A stretch of 64,000 bases of DNA from Peribacillus simplex NBRC 15720 = DSM 1321 (GTDB lineage Bacteria; Bacillota; Bacilli; Bacillales; DSM-1321), in contig NZ_CP017704.1 of assembly GCF_002243645.1 (NCBI RefSeq), positions 4,916,001 to 4,980,000 on the forward strand, written 5' to 3'. Below are positions 35,393 to 45,290 of this stretch, in pieces. The stretch's first letter is position 1; every line of letters begins with the position of its first letter. Under the pieces are notes generated by a model, which was not told the DNA's origin, ran no database searches, and saw nothing but the letters and a program-made list of their open reading frames with translations. The position numbers and the translations under genes are program-made.

Positions 35393-35698
35393 TTATGTTC
35401 CCCCGTATTAACCTTTTATGTATCTAATTGGGTATGAGATAGCTTAAAGAGGCTAAGAATTGTTTTTTCCTTATTATATCCCAATTTTAAAGTAACACAA
35501 TAAAAATGAAACGTTTTTTTGACATTTTTCATGGTTACTCTTGGTATATCAGCCATTGAATGATGAACGGTGATTAAGGTGTTGATTGAAGTTTTTTCTT
35601 AAATCCAGAAAAATAGGCAAATACACAGACCAAGGCGGGCGTATTGACATATGGTAAGGTGTAAAGAGAAATCAGAATTCTAAAAGGAGTGAAACTTA
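35393..35698. other. Intergenic region upstream of yjcZ-like gene
   Basis: No gene. The first half is featureless AT-rich sequence. The second half contains the SigK-like promoter listed separately. Confidence 0.4.
35629..35656 (+). promoter_or_regulatory. SigK-like promoter of the yjcZ-family gene
   Basis: ACC (35629-35631), a 16-bp spacer and CATATGGTA (35648-35656) match the late mother-cell consensus mACm-N16/17-CATAnnnTA. The gene starts about 40 bases downstream. Confidence 0.55.
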
Positions 35699-35857
35699 AT
35701 GTACGGATATGGTGGAAATGTTGCAGGACCAGGGTACGGTTATGGTGGAGGTGGAGGTGGATACGGCGGTGGTTGCTGCGGATTTGGATCAGGCTTCGCA
35801 TTAATCGTTGTCTTGTTCATTCTATTGATTATCATCGGTGCTTCATTCTGCTGCTAA
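35699..35857 (+). CDS. YjcZ-family sporulation peptide
   Basis: 52 residues. The N-terminal half is Gly/Tyr-rich ([18 protein letters not shown] and following, ending [10 protein letters not shown]). The C-terminal half is one hydrophobic helix ([17 protein letters not shown]) ending CC. This is the YjcZ-type small membrane protein found in spores. The RBS AAAGGAG precedes ATG. The SigK-like promoter and the composition agree on expression in the mother cell. Confidence 0.85.
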   Translation: MYGYGGNVAGPGYGYGGGGGGYGGGCCGFGSGFALIVVLFILLIIIGASFCC

Positions 35858-35868
35858 TTGAATAACCC

Positions 35869-35900
35869 AAAGACCAGTTGATAAAGCTGGTCTTTTCTTT
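35869..35900 (+). terminator. Terminator of the yjcZ-like gene
   Basis: AAGACCAG pairs with CTGGTCTT around TTGATAAAG, then TTCTTTTT. Confidence 0.8.
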
Positions 35901-36200
35901 TTGTAAGGAAAATGGAGGTTTGACGGTGGACCTTTCTGATTCCATGGCAGTTGACTGAAAAGGCATGGATAATTCCAGGAAATCATGGGAAAGGCGATAC
36001 ATAACCATTACTTTTTCCAATCCAGAAACCGGCACAACTGGAATGATGAAAAAATGCCATTGATTTGGAAAACCAGGCCTAAAGGTTCTGCAAGGAAAAT
36101 AAGTTGTGTGAATGACATACCAAAAGGGTCTTGGTTTTTCTTTGTTCACCATTTCTGCTAAAATAACGACAGAATGTAATTAATTTAGGGGGATAAAGAT

Positions 36201-37175
36201 ATGAAACCTTCCCGTTTACAAGCAGGGGATGAAATTCGCGTAATTGCTCCTTCAAGAAGCTTGGCGATTGTCAAAGGGGAACAACGCAGATTGGCAGAAG
36301 AAAGATTGACTGAGCTTGGTTTTAAAGTGACATTTGGTAAAACGACTTTGTTCCATGATGACTTTTTCTCGAATTCGATTGAAGACCGGATCGAGGATTT
36401 GCATGAGGCGTTCAGGGATCCGAATGTGAAGGGGATTTTTACAGCCATCGGGGGGTATAACGCTAACCAATTGTTACGGTATATCGACTATGATTTGATT
36501 AAGGAAAATCCAAAAGTGTTGATTGGGTATAGTGATATAACCGCAATCTTATTGGCCATTTATAATAAAACAGGCTTAACTACATATTCAGGTCCTCATT
36601 TCTCGACGTTCGGGATGAAGGCTGGTCTGGAATTTACGATGGAATATTTTAAAAAGGCTGTAATTGAAAGTGAAGGCTTTTATCTTGATCCAAGCGAAAC
36701 GTGGAGTGATGATTCTTGGCATTTAGAACAGGATGACCGAACTTTCCACCCGAATGCTGGATATATGGTCATTCAGGAAGGTGAAGCGGCTGGGACAATC
36801 ATTGGGGGGAATCTTTGTACACTCAATCTATTACAAGGTACAGAGTACATGCCTTCATTAGAGGACAGCATCCTTTTCATAGAAGACGATGAAGAAAGCC
36901 ATCCTTTCAGTTTTGATCGGGATTTACAATCCTTGCTCCATCAGCCAGGCGCAAGTGGGATTAAAGGAATCGTCATCGGCCGTTTCCAAAAGGATTCAGG
37001 AATGACTGAATATGCTTTGCAGGAAATCATCGCTGCCAAAAGGGAGATAAATGGCATACCCGTGATCGCTAATGCCAACTTTGGACATGTTCATCCATTC
37101 GTAACTGTGCCGGTTGGTTCAAAAGCGGTAATGAAAGTGAAGAACGGAAAAGCGACGATCCAGATCCATTCATGA
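36201..37175 (+). CDS. S66-family peptidase (LD-carboxypeptidase / MccF-like)
   Basis: 324 residues. Catalytic Ser in VLIGYSDITAIL, Glu in SILFIEDDEESHPF and His in ANFGHVHPFVTVPVG form the S66 triad. IGGYNANQLL is also typical. Members cut L,D-peptide bonds in murein peptides or inactivate microcin C. No microcin genes are nearby, so a murein-recycling or self-immunity role is open. The RBS TTAGGGGGATAA precedes ATG. Confidence 0.88.
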   Translation: MKPSRLQAGDEIRVIAPSRSLAIVKGEQRRLAEERLTELGFKVTFGKTTLFHDDFFSNSIEDRIEDLHEAFRDPNVKGIFTAIGGYNANQLLRYIDYDLIKENPKVLIGYSDITAILLAIYNKTGLTTYSGPHFSTFGMKAGLEFTMEYFKKAVIESEGFYLDPSETWSDDSWHLEQDDRTFHPNAGYMVIQEGEAAGTIIGGNLCTLNLLQGTEYMPSLEDSILFIEDDEESHPFSFDRDLQSLLHQPGASGIKGIVIGRFQKDSGMTEYALQEIIAAKREINGIPVIANANFGHVHPFVTVPVGSKAVMKVKNGKATIQIHS

Positions 37176-37189
37176 CAAACAGTTTGAAG

Positions 37190-37218
37190 ACGCCGTTCAA
37201 AAAGTGGACGGTGTTTTA
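37190..37218 (+). terminator. Terminator of the S66 gene
   Basis: ACGCCGTTC and GGACGGTGT pair imperfectly around an A-rich loop, then TTTTAA. Confidence 0.6.
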
Positions 37219-37399
37219 ATCTGTTGGGGATTTGTATGAATATATTTTGCATTTTGGTGTATTTTAGGAGTCTTTCCTCTTGTCAGCCCTGGAAATTGTC
37301 CTATTTTACAAGCATTATTAGGGAATATGAGTCTAATAGTTCAAATTCTATATTTTTCTGATATAATACTAAGAGATTTAAAATAGAAAAGGTGATTAT

Positions 37400-37729
37400 G
37401 TGTTATTAACAATTCCCGCATCCATTCGTTTAGAAGGGGCTTTGGCCGAGTATAATAAAAAAGGCCGTGTGAGCCATACATGCTTCGTTTGTAACGAAGA
37501 CACTTCTAATGGGGATGCAAGTAACTTAAACTACTATAAGTTAGGAACTAAAAAAGTTTGTCATTCCTGCATGAAAAATGTTTTGCGTCATCCGTCTTTA
37601 AAAGAGTATGAATATGTACATACTTCAGTTATCGATAAAACTGCTTTTTATAAAAATGTGCTGGCTGTTTTAAAGGATGAAAGTTTTTTGTCGTCATTTC
37701 GTGAAGAAAAACTAAATAGCGCATTGTAA
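37400..37729 (+). CDS. Small zinc-ribbon-like protein
   Basis: 109 residues from GTG 37400 (AAAAGGTG upstream). Two Cys pairs, CFVC and CHSC, about 40 residues apart could bind one zinc. The rest is basic and helical. The family is not recognised. It is the last chromosomal gene before the accessory island. Confidence 0.6.
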   Translation: MLLTIPASIRLEGALAEYNKKGRVSHTCFVCNEDTSNGDASNLNYYKLGTKKVCHSCMKNVLRHPSLKEYEYVHTSVIDKTAFYKNVLAVLKDESFLSSFREEKLNSAL

Positions 37730-37802
37730 GAAAAAAGTGTATCTGTTCTGTAAAATTAAAGACAAGTGATTGTATGTTTTTCTTGTAAGAGAAAGGCTTG
37801 TC

Positions 37803-37822
37803 TTTAATGTCACACATTAAAA
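37803..37822. repeat. Left end repeat of the accessory island
   Basis: TTTAATGTCACACATTAAAA. The same 20 bases occur in reverse orientation at 61218-61237. The sequence is itself a near-palindrome (TTTAATGT-CAC-ACATTAAA), as expected of a tyrosine-recombinase core site. Confidence 0.65.
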
Positions 37823-37828
37823 CAAAAT

Positions 37829-37868
37829 TAAGTACATCACTTATATATAGTGGTGTGCTTTTTTTAGT
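37829..37868 (+). terminator. Hairpin with T-run at the island's left end
   Basis: GTACATCAC and GTGGTGTGC pair with G-U help around a TATATA loop, followed by TTTTTTT. It would isolate island genes from chromosomal transcription. Confidence 0.6.
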
Positions 37869-37962
37869 TTTTAAGACCTCTAAATGACCTCTTTTACTAC
37901 TACAACAAACCATATTTGTTATTATTTTACACGAATAAAAAGTCGTGGTAAGATATATAAGA

Positions 37963-37988
37963 ACGTATATTCTCGAAACGCACATTCT
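37963..37988 (+). promoter_or_regulatory. Tandem 11-mers before the recombination operon
   Basis: ACGTATATTCT (37963) and ACGCACATTCT (37978) are direct repeats 15 bp apart with two T/C differences. They lie between a GATATATAA-type -10 region and the first RBS, and may be sites for the HTH protein encoded directly downstream. Confidence 0.4.
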
Positions 37989-38005
37989 GTTTGGAGGTTA
38001 TTTTT

Positions 38006-38554
38006 TTGAAAGAATACACAGTAAAAGAGGTATCTTATCTATTAGGAAAACACGAAGAAACAATTAAGCGATGGATTCGGTCAGGGAAATTCCCCAACTC
38101 ATACAGAAATAGTGATAAAGAAGGATGGAAAATTATTGAATCAGATTTATTAAAACTAAATAATATTGTCCCCATTAACAAAAACGAGCAAAAAGATGAT
38201 GATATTAAATCAGATGTTGATGAAATAGAGTTAGTTAAATTAGCTTATCAAGCTGTTACGCTTACTTCTCCTACTGATGAAATGTTATCAATTTTATCAG
38301 TTGTGGGAATTAAACGCACCTTAGAAATACTTCTTATTATGCAGCAGTCCGTTTCAAAAGTTAAAAACCCTGACGGGTTTATCCGAAAAGCAATTCGAGA
38401 AAATTGGAGTCCCTCTACTATACCTACTAATTTACCAAATAATTCCGGTAAACGTTTGTATGATTTATCTCAACAAGAGTTTGATAATAATAACAATCAA
38501 TTAAATAAACAACAATCAGCAACGGTTCCTTTTTACAATTGGCTTGAAGAATAA
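38006..38554 (+). CDS. Excisionase/MerR-like HTH protein of the recombination module
   Basis: 182 residues from TTG 38006, nine bases after GGAGG. The N-terminal 50 residues, YTVKEVSYLLGKHEETIKRWIRSGKFPNSYRNSDKEGWKI, form a helix-turn-helix of the HTH_17 (excisionase) type. The remainder is helical with a polar Asn/Gln-rich stretch near the C-terminus. It is the first gene of the recombinase operon and may direct the recombinases or control their expression. Confidence 0.75.
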   Translation: MKEYTVKEVSYLLGKHEETIKRWIRSGKFPNSYRNSDKEGWKIIESDLLKLNNIVPINKNEQKDDDIKSDVDEIELVKLAYQAVTLTSPTDEMLSILSVVGIKRTLEILLIMQQSVSKVKNPDGFIRKAIRENWSPSTIPTNLPNNSGKRLYDLSQQEFDNNNNQLNKQQSATVPFYNWLEE

Positions 38555-38589
38555 GTAAACGATGAAATGAAGTATAGGTTGGTGATGTT

Positions 38590-39936
38590 TTGGTCACGAA
38601 ATATTATTATTACTACTGTCCTGAAGGGACTGAAAGCCGTTATGAATTATTAGTTTTTAATTGTGAAGATGAGCCCTTTCTACCTTTAACAGATCATTAC
38701 CACGATTGTATAGGAAGAATTGATAAAAGTTCGGCTCTTTCCTATTTGAATCACCTTCTTTCTTTCTTTAGTTGGTTAGACCATTTTAGTACATATCAGG
38801 GAAACCGGGTTCAGTGTAACGAACCGCCCGAAGTCATACGAGTAGCTGTAGAAGATTATCTTATGGTTGAGATGGGATGTAAAGTTCGTGAAAAGGACAA
38901 CTTTCGGTTTGTAAATCGTACTAGCAAAAGTCCTAATACCGTTAACCTTTTTCTATCAGCCATAAAATCATTCTATAAATCACTTATTCGGCTAAAACAG
39001 TACAATTATACGAACCCCTTATTAGATTCTTATGCAATTTTAGATGATTTTAAAAGTCAAACCGTAGGTGTAAGAAAGGATAAACCCCGTATGCCGGCTG
39101 AAGCAGGAACAGAAGATGCAATACCACATAGAAGGTTGACTGATTCATATTTTAAGCTAATAAATGAAGAATGGCAGCCTGAAATTATTGATGATCCTTA
39201 CCTCCCTTCTCAGGTGTATCAAGCAGGTAAAAAGGTTAACTGGTCGTTAAGGGAAGTTATTATAGCTCGTATGCTCTTTGAAACAGGATCGAGAGCTTCA
39301 GAAGTTATTGAGTTAACCATTGGTGATTATCGCTCACGAAAAGATTTTCAAGAGGTGAGCACATTCAATAAAGGAAGTCACGGCAAAAGAGTGAAATTTC
39401 TACGATTTGGAAAAGATACTGTTAAATTACTGATGCAATATATCAATAAAGAACGAGTGCAGTATGACGAGTTACAACGTACTTTTGATGGGTTACCGGA
39501 TAAAGCTCCAATATTCTTAACGGAACTTGGAACACCTTTCTCCTATGAAGCTTGGTATTACCACTGGGACAAGGCTATTAAAGAATGTGAAATGAAGTTG
39601 AATCCGCATAAAACAAGACACTGGTTTGTTACCACAAGGTTACGAGAAATCTATAATACCTCCAAGACAGAGGCTGGCACTAAACAAAAGATTAATGAAC
39701 TTATTAAGTATATCAAGTGGAAAAATGCAGATACGATAAAGGTTTACGAACATTTTTTTGATGAAGAAAAGCATCGTAAAGCACACGATGAAATGTTGGA
39801 AAATATGAAAAAGTCAGAAAATGCATATGTAGAGCAAAAGAAAAATAAACGATTAAAAAATTTAACAGTTTTGAAAAATATCGAGGATATTGAAATGGAC
39901 CCTGAAATACAAGCGTTATTAGATGGATTGGAGTGA
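38590..39936 (+). CDS. Tyrosine recombinase, Tn554 TnpA-like
   Basis: 448 residues from TTG 38590. The N-terminal SAM-like DNA-binding part includes TVNLFLSAIKSFYKSL. Catalytic residues are in ETGSRASEVIEL (first Arg), NPHKTRHWFVTTRL (His-x-x-Arg) and IKVYEHFFDEEKH (nucleophile Tyr). The C-terminus is lysine-rich. Its stop overlaps the start of the second recombinase by four bases, as in the tnpA-tnpB pair of Tn554-family transposons. Confidence 0.85.
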   Translation: MVTKYYYYYCPEGTESRYELLVFNCEDEPFLPLTDHYHDCIGRIDKSSALSYLNHLLSFFSWLDHFSTYQGNRVQCNEPPEVIRVAVEDYLMVEMGCKVREKDNFRFVNRTSKSPNTVNLFLSAIKSFYKSLIRLKQYNYTNPLLDSYAILDDFKSQTVGVRKDKPRMPAEAGTEDAIPHRRLTDSYFKLINEEWQPEIIDDPYLPSQVYQAGKKVNWSLREVIIARMLFETGSRASEVIELTIGDYRSRKDFQEVSTFNKGSHGKRVKFLRFGKDTVKLLMQYINKERVQYDELQRTFDGLPDKAPIFLTELGTPFSYEAWYYHWDKAIKECEMKLNPHKTRHWFVTTRLREIYNTSKTEAGTKQKINELIKYIKWKNADTIKVYEHFFDEEKHRKAHDEMLENMKKSENAYVEQKKNKRLKNLTVLKNIEDIEMDPEIQALLDGLE

Positions 39937-42074
39937 GATCACTGACCGTATCATCCCCTAAACCACAATCACCTTTTTATGAGAAATTATTGGGTAATGT
40001 TGATAAACAACTTCTGCATTTTCGTGATACAAGAGATTCTTTTATTTTGGATAAAATGAATGAAATGTATCTGAAATACTTTATTAATAATGTTGTAGAC
40101 AAACCTTGGAAAGATCATTTATTTCTTCTAATGTTGTTTTATAGAGAAAAAAATTCAAATGTTAGGTATATTTATCGCATCGTCGCTACTATTAACCGAC
40201 GATTGAGCCATTTGTTTGAATACTATCATTTAACAGAAATGGAAGAATTCGATACGGAAACGCATTTGTACCAGTACTTTAAAGGATCTATTTTTAAAGA
40301 AGATTCAGATAGTATGAGATCGCTATTTTTAAAGGAATATACAACCTGTTCTTATACAACAAGGAAATGGGTTGCAACAAAAATACTTAAAGAACAACAA
40401 GAATACTTTCAGCAATTTATTTTTCCAATGCCTTCTTACAATGCAAGCGATTTTTCTTTTACTAAATCAGCTAAAGAACAAGCTCAAAGAACTCGAAAGA
40501 GTGAAACAGATGTTATCGTACCTTTACTCTCTGAAATTCGAAGTGAAGGGAACTTTCGTTTGGAGAAATTAGAACGACTACGGAATGCCTATTTAAAAGC
40601 GTGTGAACGAGTAAAATTACAAAACGTAGTGCTACCATTAGATTTCACTTACGATGAACCCGAACGTGTCGGTGAACGCTATTATTTTCGTCTGTGGGAC
40701 AAGCCTTCATTTGTATTAAATCACCAAGACCAATTTAAGACTTCTATAAAAGCAGCAATCAATCGTACTGGAGTTTATTCAGACGAAAACAATCATTACT
40801 TCGTAGAGTTTATTAAAGCTGAAAAATTGGATGAAGATGAGGAAGCAGAGGGGCTATGGTTCATTGAACTTTTTGAAAATGGTGTTGTTGGACAATGGAC
40901 TCAAAACGCCAGTGATGATGAAATAAAACAAAAACGAGAACTGCTTAATTCGTGGGGCTATGGTGAAGAAAATTCAAATAGAAATACTAAACCTTTTTTC
41001 TCTACACATAAAGGAATACTCACACCCAGCACTTTTGTTTCTATTCATAAAGACAAAGTCGACGGAGTATTGCTCGATGTAGAACCTTTATATGTAGCGG
41101 GAACATTCGGTTTATTAATACTAGATATTTGCACGACCACAGGTGCGAGACTAAATGAATTATTACAAATTAATAACTCGAATGAATGTATCCGTACAGT
41201 TAAAGTTGATAACAAATTACGTTTTTCTTTTAATGTTATTCCAAAAGGTCGTGACGAGGTTGAGGCTTTTTATATCAGCGAACAAACAATGAAACTAATT
41301 CAACGGGTTGGGCTGATGTTAAGAACTCATTATGCTACTGAAAAAATACCAAGTGTTTTATATCGTGGCAATCGAAAACAACTATTCCCTAAACCTAAAC
41401 CCTATTTTTTTCAGTATCACAGTAAAGCACTTGAAAACTTTGCGATTGCGACAAGTCTTCGTTTTTTATTACACGGACTACGATTTGATACACAAGAAGG
41501 TAAACCTGTTGTAGTAAAGACACACTTATTACGTCACGCTTTTGCTACCGAAGCTGTTCAACGACAAAAGATACCGGTAGACATTGTAGCAAAGTTCTTA
41601 CACCAACGCGATTTAAAAATAACCGGCTATTATTCAGAGCCTACACCAAGCCAGATTTCTCAATCAATGAGTGATTTACACGATATTATATCGGATTATA
41701 TAGATCTCGATGAAGCTGTATTGCGAGCTCCCGAAGAACTTGAAAAAGAATTAGAAGAATATAAAGAAAAAGTTGGTGTTTTCAATAATGTTATAGGTGG
41801 AACGTGTGTTACAAATCACGTTTGTCCAATTAAAATGGCGTGTTTAGGTTGCCAAGCTAAGATTCCAGACCCTGAAAAGAAACACGAATTATTAGAAGTC
41901 ATTGAGTTATCGAGAGATATGGAGAAGCGATATAGTGCATTGGGTTTAACAATTGATGTTAAAAAAGCAAAAGTGATGCGTAAACACGCACGCAATGAAT
42001 TAAAAGAAATAGAACTCATTGAGAATTATAGAGAGGAACAAAATTATGAGCCAAGCATTCACTTCAATAAATGA
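39933..42074 (+). CDS. Tyrosine recombinase, Tn554 TnpB-like
   Basis: 713 residues. Catalytic motifs lie late: TTGARLNELLQI, THLLRHAFATEAVQ and ITGYYSEPT with the Tyr. A cysteine cluster follows (CVTNHVCPIKMACLGCQ), probably zinc-binding, then a charged tail. Long N-terminal extensions and this Cys cluster are typical of TnpB. It overlaps the upstream gene by 4 bases and the downstream one by 29, so all three are co-translated. Confidence 0.85.
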   Translation: MRSLTVSSPKPQSPFYEKLLGNVDKQLLHFRDTRDSFILDKMNEMYLKYFINNVVDKPWKDHLFLLMLFYREKNSNVRYIYRIVATINRRLSHLFEYYHLTEMEEFDTETHLYQYFKGSIFKEDSDSMRSLFLKEYTTCSYTTRKWVATKILKEQQEYFQQFIFPMPSYNASDFSFTKSAKEQAQRTRKSETDVIVPLLSEIRSEGNFRLEKLERLRNAYLKACERVKLQNVVLPLDFTYDEPERVGERYYFRLWDKPSFVLNHQDQFKTSIKAAINRTGVYSDENNHYFVEFIKAEKLDEDEEAEGLWFIELFENGVVGQWTQNASDDEIKQKRELLNSWGYGEENSNRNTKPFFSTHKGILTPSTFVSIHKDKVDGVLLDVEPLYVAGTFGLLILDICTTTGARLNELLQINNSNECIRTVKVDNKLRFSFNVIPKGRDEVEAFYISEQTMKLIQRVGLMLRTHYATEKIPSVLYRGNRKQLFPKPKPYFFQYHSKALENFAIATSLRFLLHGLRFDTQEGKPVVVKTHLLRHAFATEAVQRQKIPVDIVAKFLHQRDLKITGYYSEPTPSQISQSMSDLHDIISDYIDLDEAVLRAPEELEKELEEYKEKVGVFNNVIGGTCVTNHVCPIKMACLGCQAKIPDPEKKHELLEVIELSRDMEKRYSALGLTIDVKKAKVMRKHARNELKEIELIENYREEQNYEPSIHFNK

Positions 42075-42519
42075 AAGTACCGGGCTAAAAGAAAGTCATC
42101 AGAAGCGTCGTAATCGTTCGGTAGAGATAGGGAAACAAGCAATTGATTTATTGATTAAGAAAGGCAGCCCTATTACGTTTACAACAATAGTAGAACAATC
42201 AAAAGAAATAGATAAAGAAGGTAAAGGGATTCATCATAACACTATCCGTACAAATGAAGAGTTATATGAATATTACAAGCAACATAGCAAGACTTATAAA
42301 CAAAAAAACAATAGCAAAAGTAATATATCCAACCGGTCTGTCGCTGTTAAGAATATGGAATTTCATAAAATAAAGCCAAACCGTAATCGGAAAATTTTAC
42401 AAAGGAACTATATGAAATTATCTAAAAAAGAACTGGTTCAAAGACTAATTCAATCAGAAGAATATATTGCTAAAAGTAGTACTAAATGGGTTGCGAATCA
42501 TTTTGACAACTTTAAGTAG
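42046..42519 (+). CDS. TnpC-like accessory protein
   Basis: 157 residues from ATG 42046 (GAGAGGAAC upstream). Basic; the N-terminal half HQKRRNRSVEIGKQAIDLLIKKGSPITFTTIVEQ resembles the small third protein of Tn554-like elements, which influences the orientation and frequency of transposition. The last third is helical (KKELVQRLIQSEEYI). It is the last gene of the recombination operon, ended by a hairpin at 42600. Confidence 0.7.
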   Translation: MSQAFTSINESTGLKESHQKRRNRSVEIGKQAIDLLIKKGSPITFTTIVEQSKEIDKEGKGIHHNTIRTNEELYEYYKQHSKTYKQKNNSKSNISNRSVAVKNMEFHKIKPNRNRKILQRNYMKLSKKELVQRLIQSEEYIAKSSTKWVANHFDNFK

Positions 42520-42599
42520 GTGATATATGGAAAATAAAATACATACAAAAATATCTGCTGTTATGTTATTTAACTATTAGGTTCTTTTAAGAAAAATAA

Positions 42600-42628
42600 A
42601 AAGACCAATTTATTTTCGGTCTTTTTTT
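42600..42628. terminator. Terminator between recombinase operon and HEPN gene
   Basis: AAAGACC-AATTTATTTTC-GGTCTTT followed by TTTT; usable from both convergent sides. Confidence 0.75.
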
Positions 42629-42672
42629 TATGATTAAAAATCAACAGTAATAATTAATACAAGGCCAACTAT

Positions 42673-43984
42673 TTAAAATATGTTTGTATAGGTTCCTTCT
42701 AAATCTATGTCAGGCATTACTTTCTTAGCGACTTCTAATAAGATCTTATTCCTACTTCCATATTTTCCATCATAACATTGTGGGTTATAGTTTGTTTCAC
42801 TTAATAAGGTTTCATATTGTTCTTTATTAAATTCTTCATAAAAAGGCCTGATGCATCTTTCGAAGGATATATCTGCTCCATCATATGAACCGGTATGGTA
42901 ATAATGGCTAATCATCAAATCATAAAATTCGTTCACTATTCCTTTTTCTTTTGCTAATTCATTAAAAAAAGCTACGTCATCTTTTGTTAACCAATGGGTT
43001 TGAATATAGGGCTGATTATAGTAGGAACCAGTGGAATGAATTTTAGAATCAATATATTTAAAGTGTTCTTTTAACGAGTTGGAGATGAAAATACTTCTTA
43101 CTAGCCAACTTGTATTTTTTTCTACACGGTTTTTCAATAATTCTTGCGTATGCTCTTGTAACAGAAAATAAACCTCAGGATATAGTGAAAGAAAATCTAT
43201 TAAATACGTTAAGATACTTTCTTTATCTAAAAAATCACTGAAAAATGCTGGTTCCTTTTTAATATATTCAAATAAAATGTTTTGATATTTATTATATATG
43301 ATAAGTAAAACATCGTGATTTATCTTTCGATTCCTCTTTTCTTGTTCCCCATCATTCTTGAAAACTATTTTCCAGAGGTTTTTAAACATATACTCGGTTA
43401 GCTCTTTATTAAAATGGGCAAAGAATTTTGACTCCAAATAAGTTTTCAATCGTTCTTGTGTAGGAAAATCATTTTTTATCCTCTCCACTTCATCCATAAA
43501 TGGAGAAAACACATTCTTTGTGAATAGGGGATGCTTGATCAGTAATCCTTCAAGCATATTCTTAATCAGCGATTCTGTCAGTTCTTTATTTGGCCTGTAC
43601 AAGATATCCATTGAATTTAATACAGGGTGTGCTGCTAAATTTCTATATTTCTTAAGCGTTTCAATATGAGTATAAACATCGTTCTCCAGTAATTTTGCTT
43701 CCTTAAAGGATTTTTCGATTAATTCTGCTTCCCAACCAGGTGAAACAGGATTTTCTTCTTTATCAACTTCTAAATCTTTTAATATTTTTTCTGCTTTAAC
43801 ATCTCCGTGAATTTCCTCGAGGTCCGTCAATTTAAAAAACTAAATCACATATGACTACCGTATAGAGCATTACAACAGAAGACCTGTAATTTTCATTCTC
43901 AAATGAGTTCAGTACCTCATCAAAGTATTTTTTGGTCTTATGATGATAAATCATTTCTGCTAGTTCCTGAACTGTATTTTCCAT
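42673..43984 (-). pseudogene. HEPN-domain protein interrupted by a frameshift
   Basis: The frame starts at ATG 43984 behind AGGGGGT and gives MENTVQELAEMIYHHKTKKY, continuing to ICDLVF, then meets TAA in GTTTTTTAA. Dropping one T of the T6 run (plus-strand A6 at 43834-43839) restores VFKLTDLEEIHGD and the long downstream frame to 42673, about 437 residues in all. The motif KKYRNLAAHPVL fits the HEPN signature Rx4H, and the N-terminal NYRSSVVMLYTVVICDLVF is a typical HEPN helix. HEPN proteins are often RNases in abortive infection. It is either a recent mutation, a sequencing error, or phase variation at the homopolymer. Confidence 0.7.
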
Positions 43985-44102
43985 TTCAACCCCCTATTTC
44001 CATATATTATCTACACCTTCATTTTATCAGATTTGTCAGCTACGAGTTTATTTCAATACAAGGCGAATTTTGTAAATGGAGTAAACTTCTTTTACTTATA
44101 TG

Positions 44103-44121
44103 CCAACGGGTGCGTTAGTTA
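44103..44121. repeat. Short palindromic repeat, copy 4 (partial)
   Basis: CCAACGGGTGCGTTAGTTAA, with the left AACT arm lost. It is followed by AAAAGAAAAAGGCTG, the tail seen reversed at other copies. Confidence 0.5.
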
Positions 44122-44211
44122 AATAAAAGAAAAAGGCTGTTTTCGTTTAGATTGTTGTTTTTTACCGATACACTAGGACCTTGCTATAATTGCGGTCTAG
44201 GGGCGGTAAAA

Positions 44212-45142
44212 ATGTGGCAAAACTTATATCAAGGGTTCTCGGAATTATCAAAAGCTGAACAATTAGAGTTATTTAAGGAAATAAAAATTTTATTGTTCCG
44301 AGAAGAACAACGAGACATCGTAATGCTAATTGATGATATCCGTGAGAGTCGCTTTTCTGAAGGGCTGGGTTGCCTACATTGTGACAGCACCACAGTTAAA
44401 AAGAACGGTAAATATCTAGGAAGGCAACGTTATCTTTGTAAAGATTGCGGCAAAACGTTCAATGATAATACGAATACACCTCTCTCAGGAACTCGATATC
44501 CAAGTAAATGTGCTAGAATACTTTAAGATGATGATTGACGGTTACACATTACCTAAAATCGCTGATGTATTGGAAGTTCATATTTCTACCGCTTTCTACT
44601 GGAGGCATAAAATCCTTAAGGCCATTAGATCATTTTGGGCCACAGTCCATTAAAAGGAATTGTCGAGAATGATGAAACATTCTTTTTGGAGAGTCACAAA
44701 GGCAAAAAGAAAATATCCCATCGGGAGGCACGAAAATTCAGAGATGGCCGGGACAGGAAGAATTAAAAGTACGGAAATTGACCGTGTATTGGGTCAATAT
44801 ATAGACAATAACGCTTTGTTATGCTCGGATAACGCAACCAATTATATAAAATTCGCAGCAGATAAAGGTCTAAAGCACGAAATAGTAAATATCCGAAAGG
44901 GAATTTACGTTAAAAAGTCGATTTACCATATTCAACACGTTAATGCTTACCACAACCGCCTAAAGAAATTTATTCTGAGGTTTGAAGGTGTCGCAAGTAA
45001 GTATTTGGATAACTACCTTTTCTGGTTCAAATACATTGACCAAACGAAAACCGTAGCGAAGACTGAACGGGTGAAACAGTTATTGTTAGGATCTTGTCGG
45101 AAATCAAACCATTCAACAGTTGAAATGTTTAGGTTAGCTTAA
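44212..45142 (+). pseudogene. IS1595-family (ISSag10-like) transposase, multiply frameshifted
   Basis: Three overlapping frames together read as one transposase. 44212-44526 carries the zinc ribbon CLHCDSTTVKKNGKYLGRQR...C..C. 44462-44653 carries the HTH DGYTLPKIADVLEVHISTAFYWRHKI. The third, to 45142, carries the DDE-like ENDETFFLESHKGKKK (in a shifted frame) and NALLCSDNATNYIKFA...HVNAYHNRLK. At least three frameshifts are needed, and a block before STEIDRVLG appears deleted. The element is dead. Confidence 0.8.
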
Positions 45143-45290
45143 AAAAAACCATTAATGAATGGTTACTTTGGTGTGCTCATTTAGATAAATAAAGCCCGAA
45201 ATAAAATCGAACTATCTAATATATATATGGAAATTTATGTTAAAATTATTGTATATGTATTAAACTTCTATTTTGGATAGGGGGAAAATA

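Noticed and set aside
42528..42581. 17-codon ORF after the TnpC-like gene
   Set aside because: It has a weak RBS-like GGTGAT but low-information sequence and nothing to distinguish it from chance.
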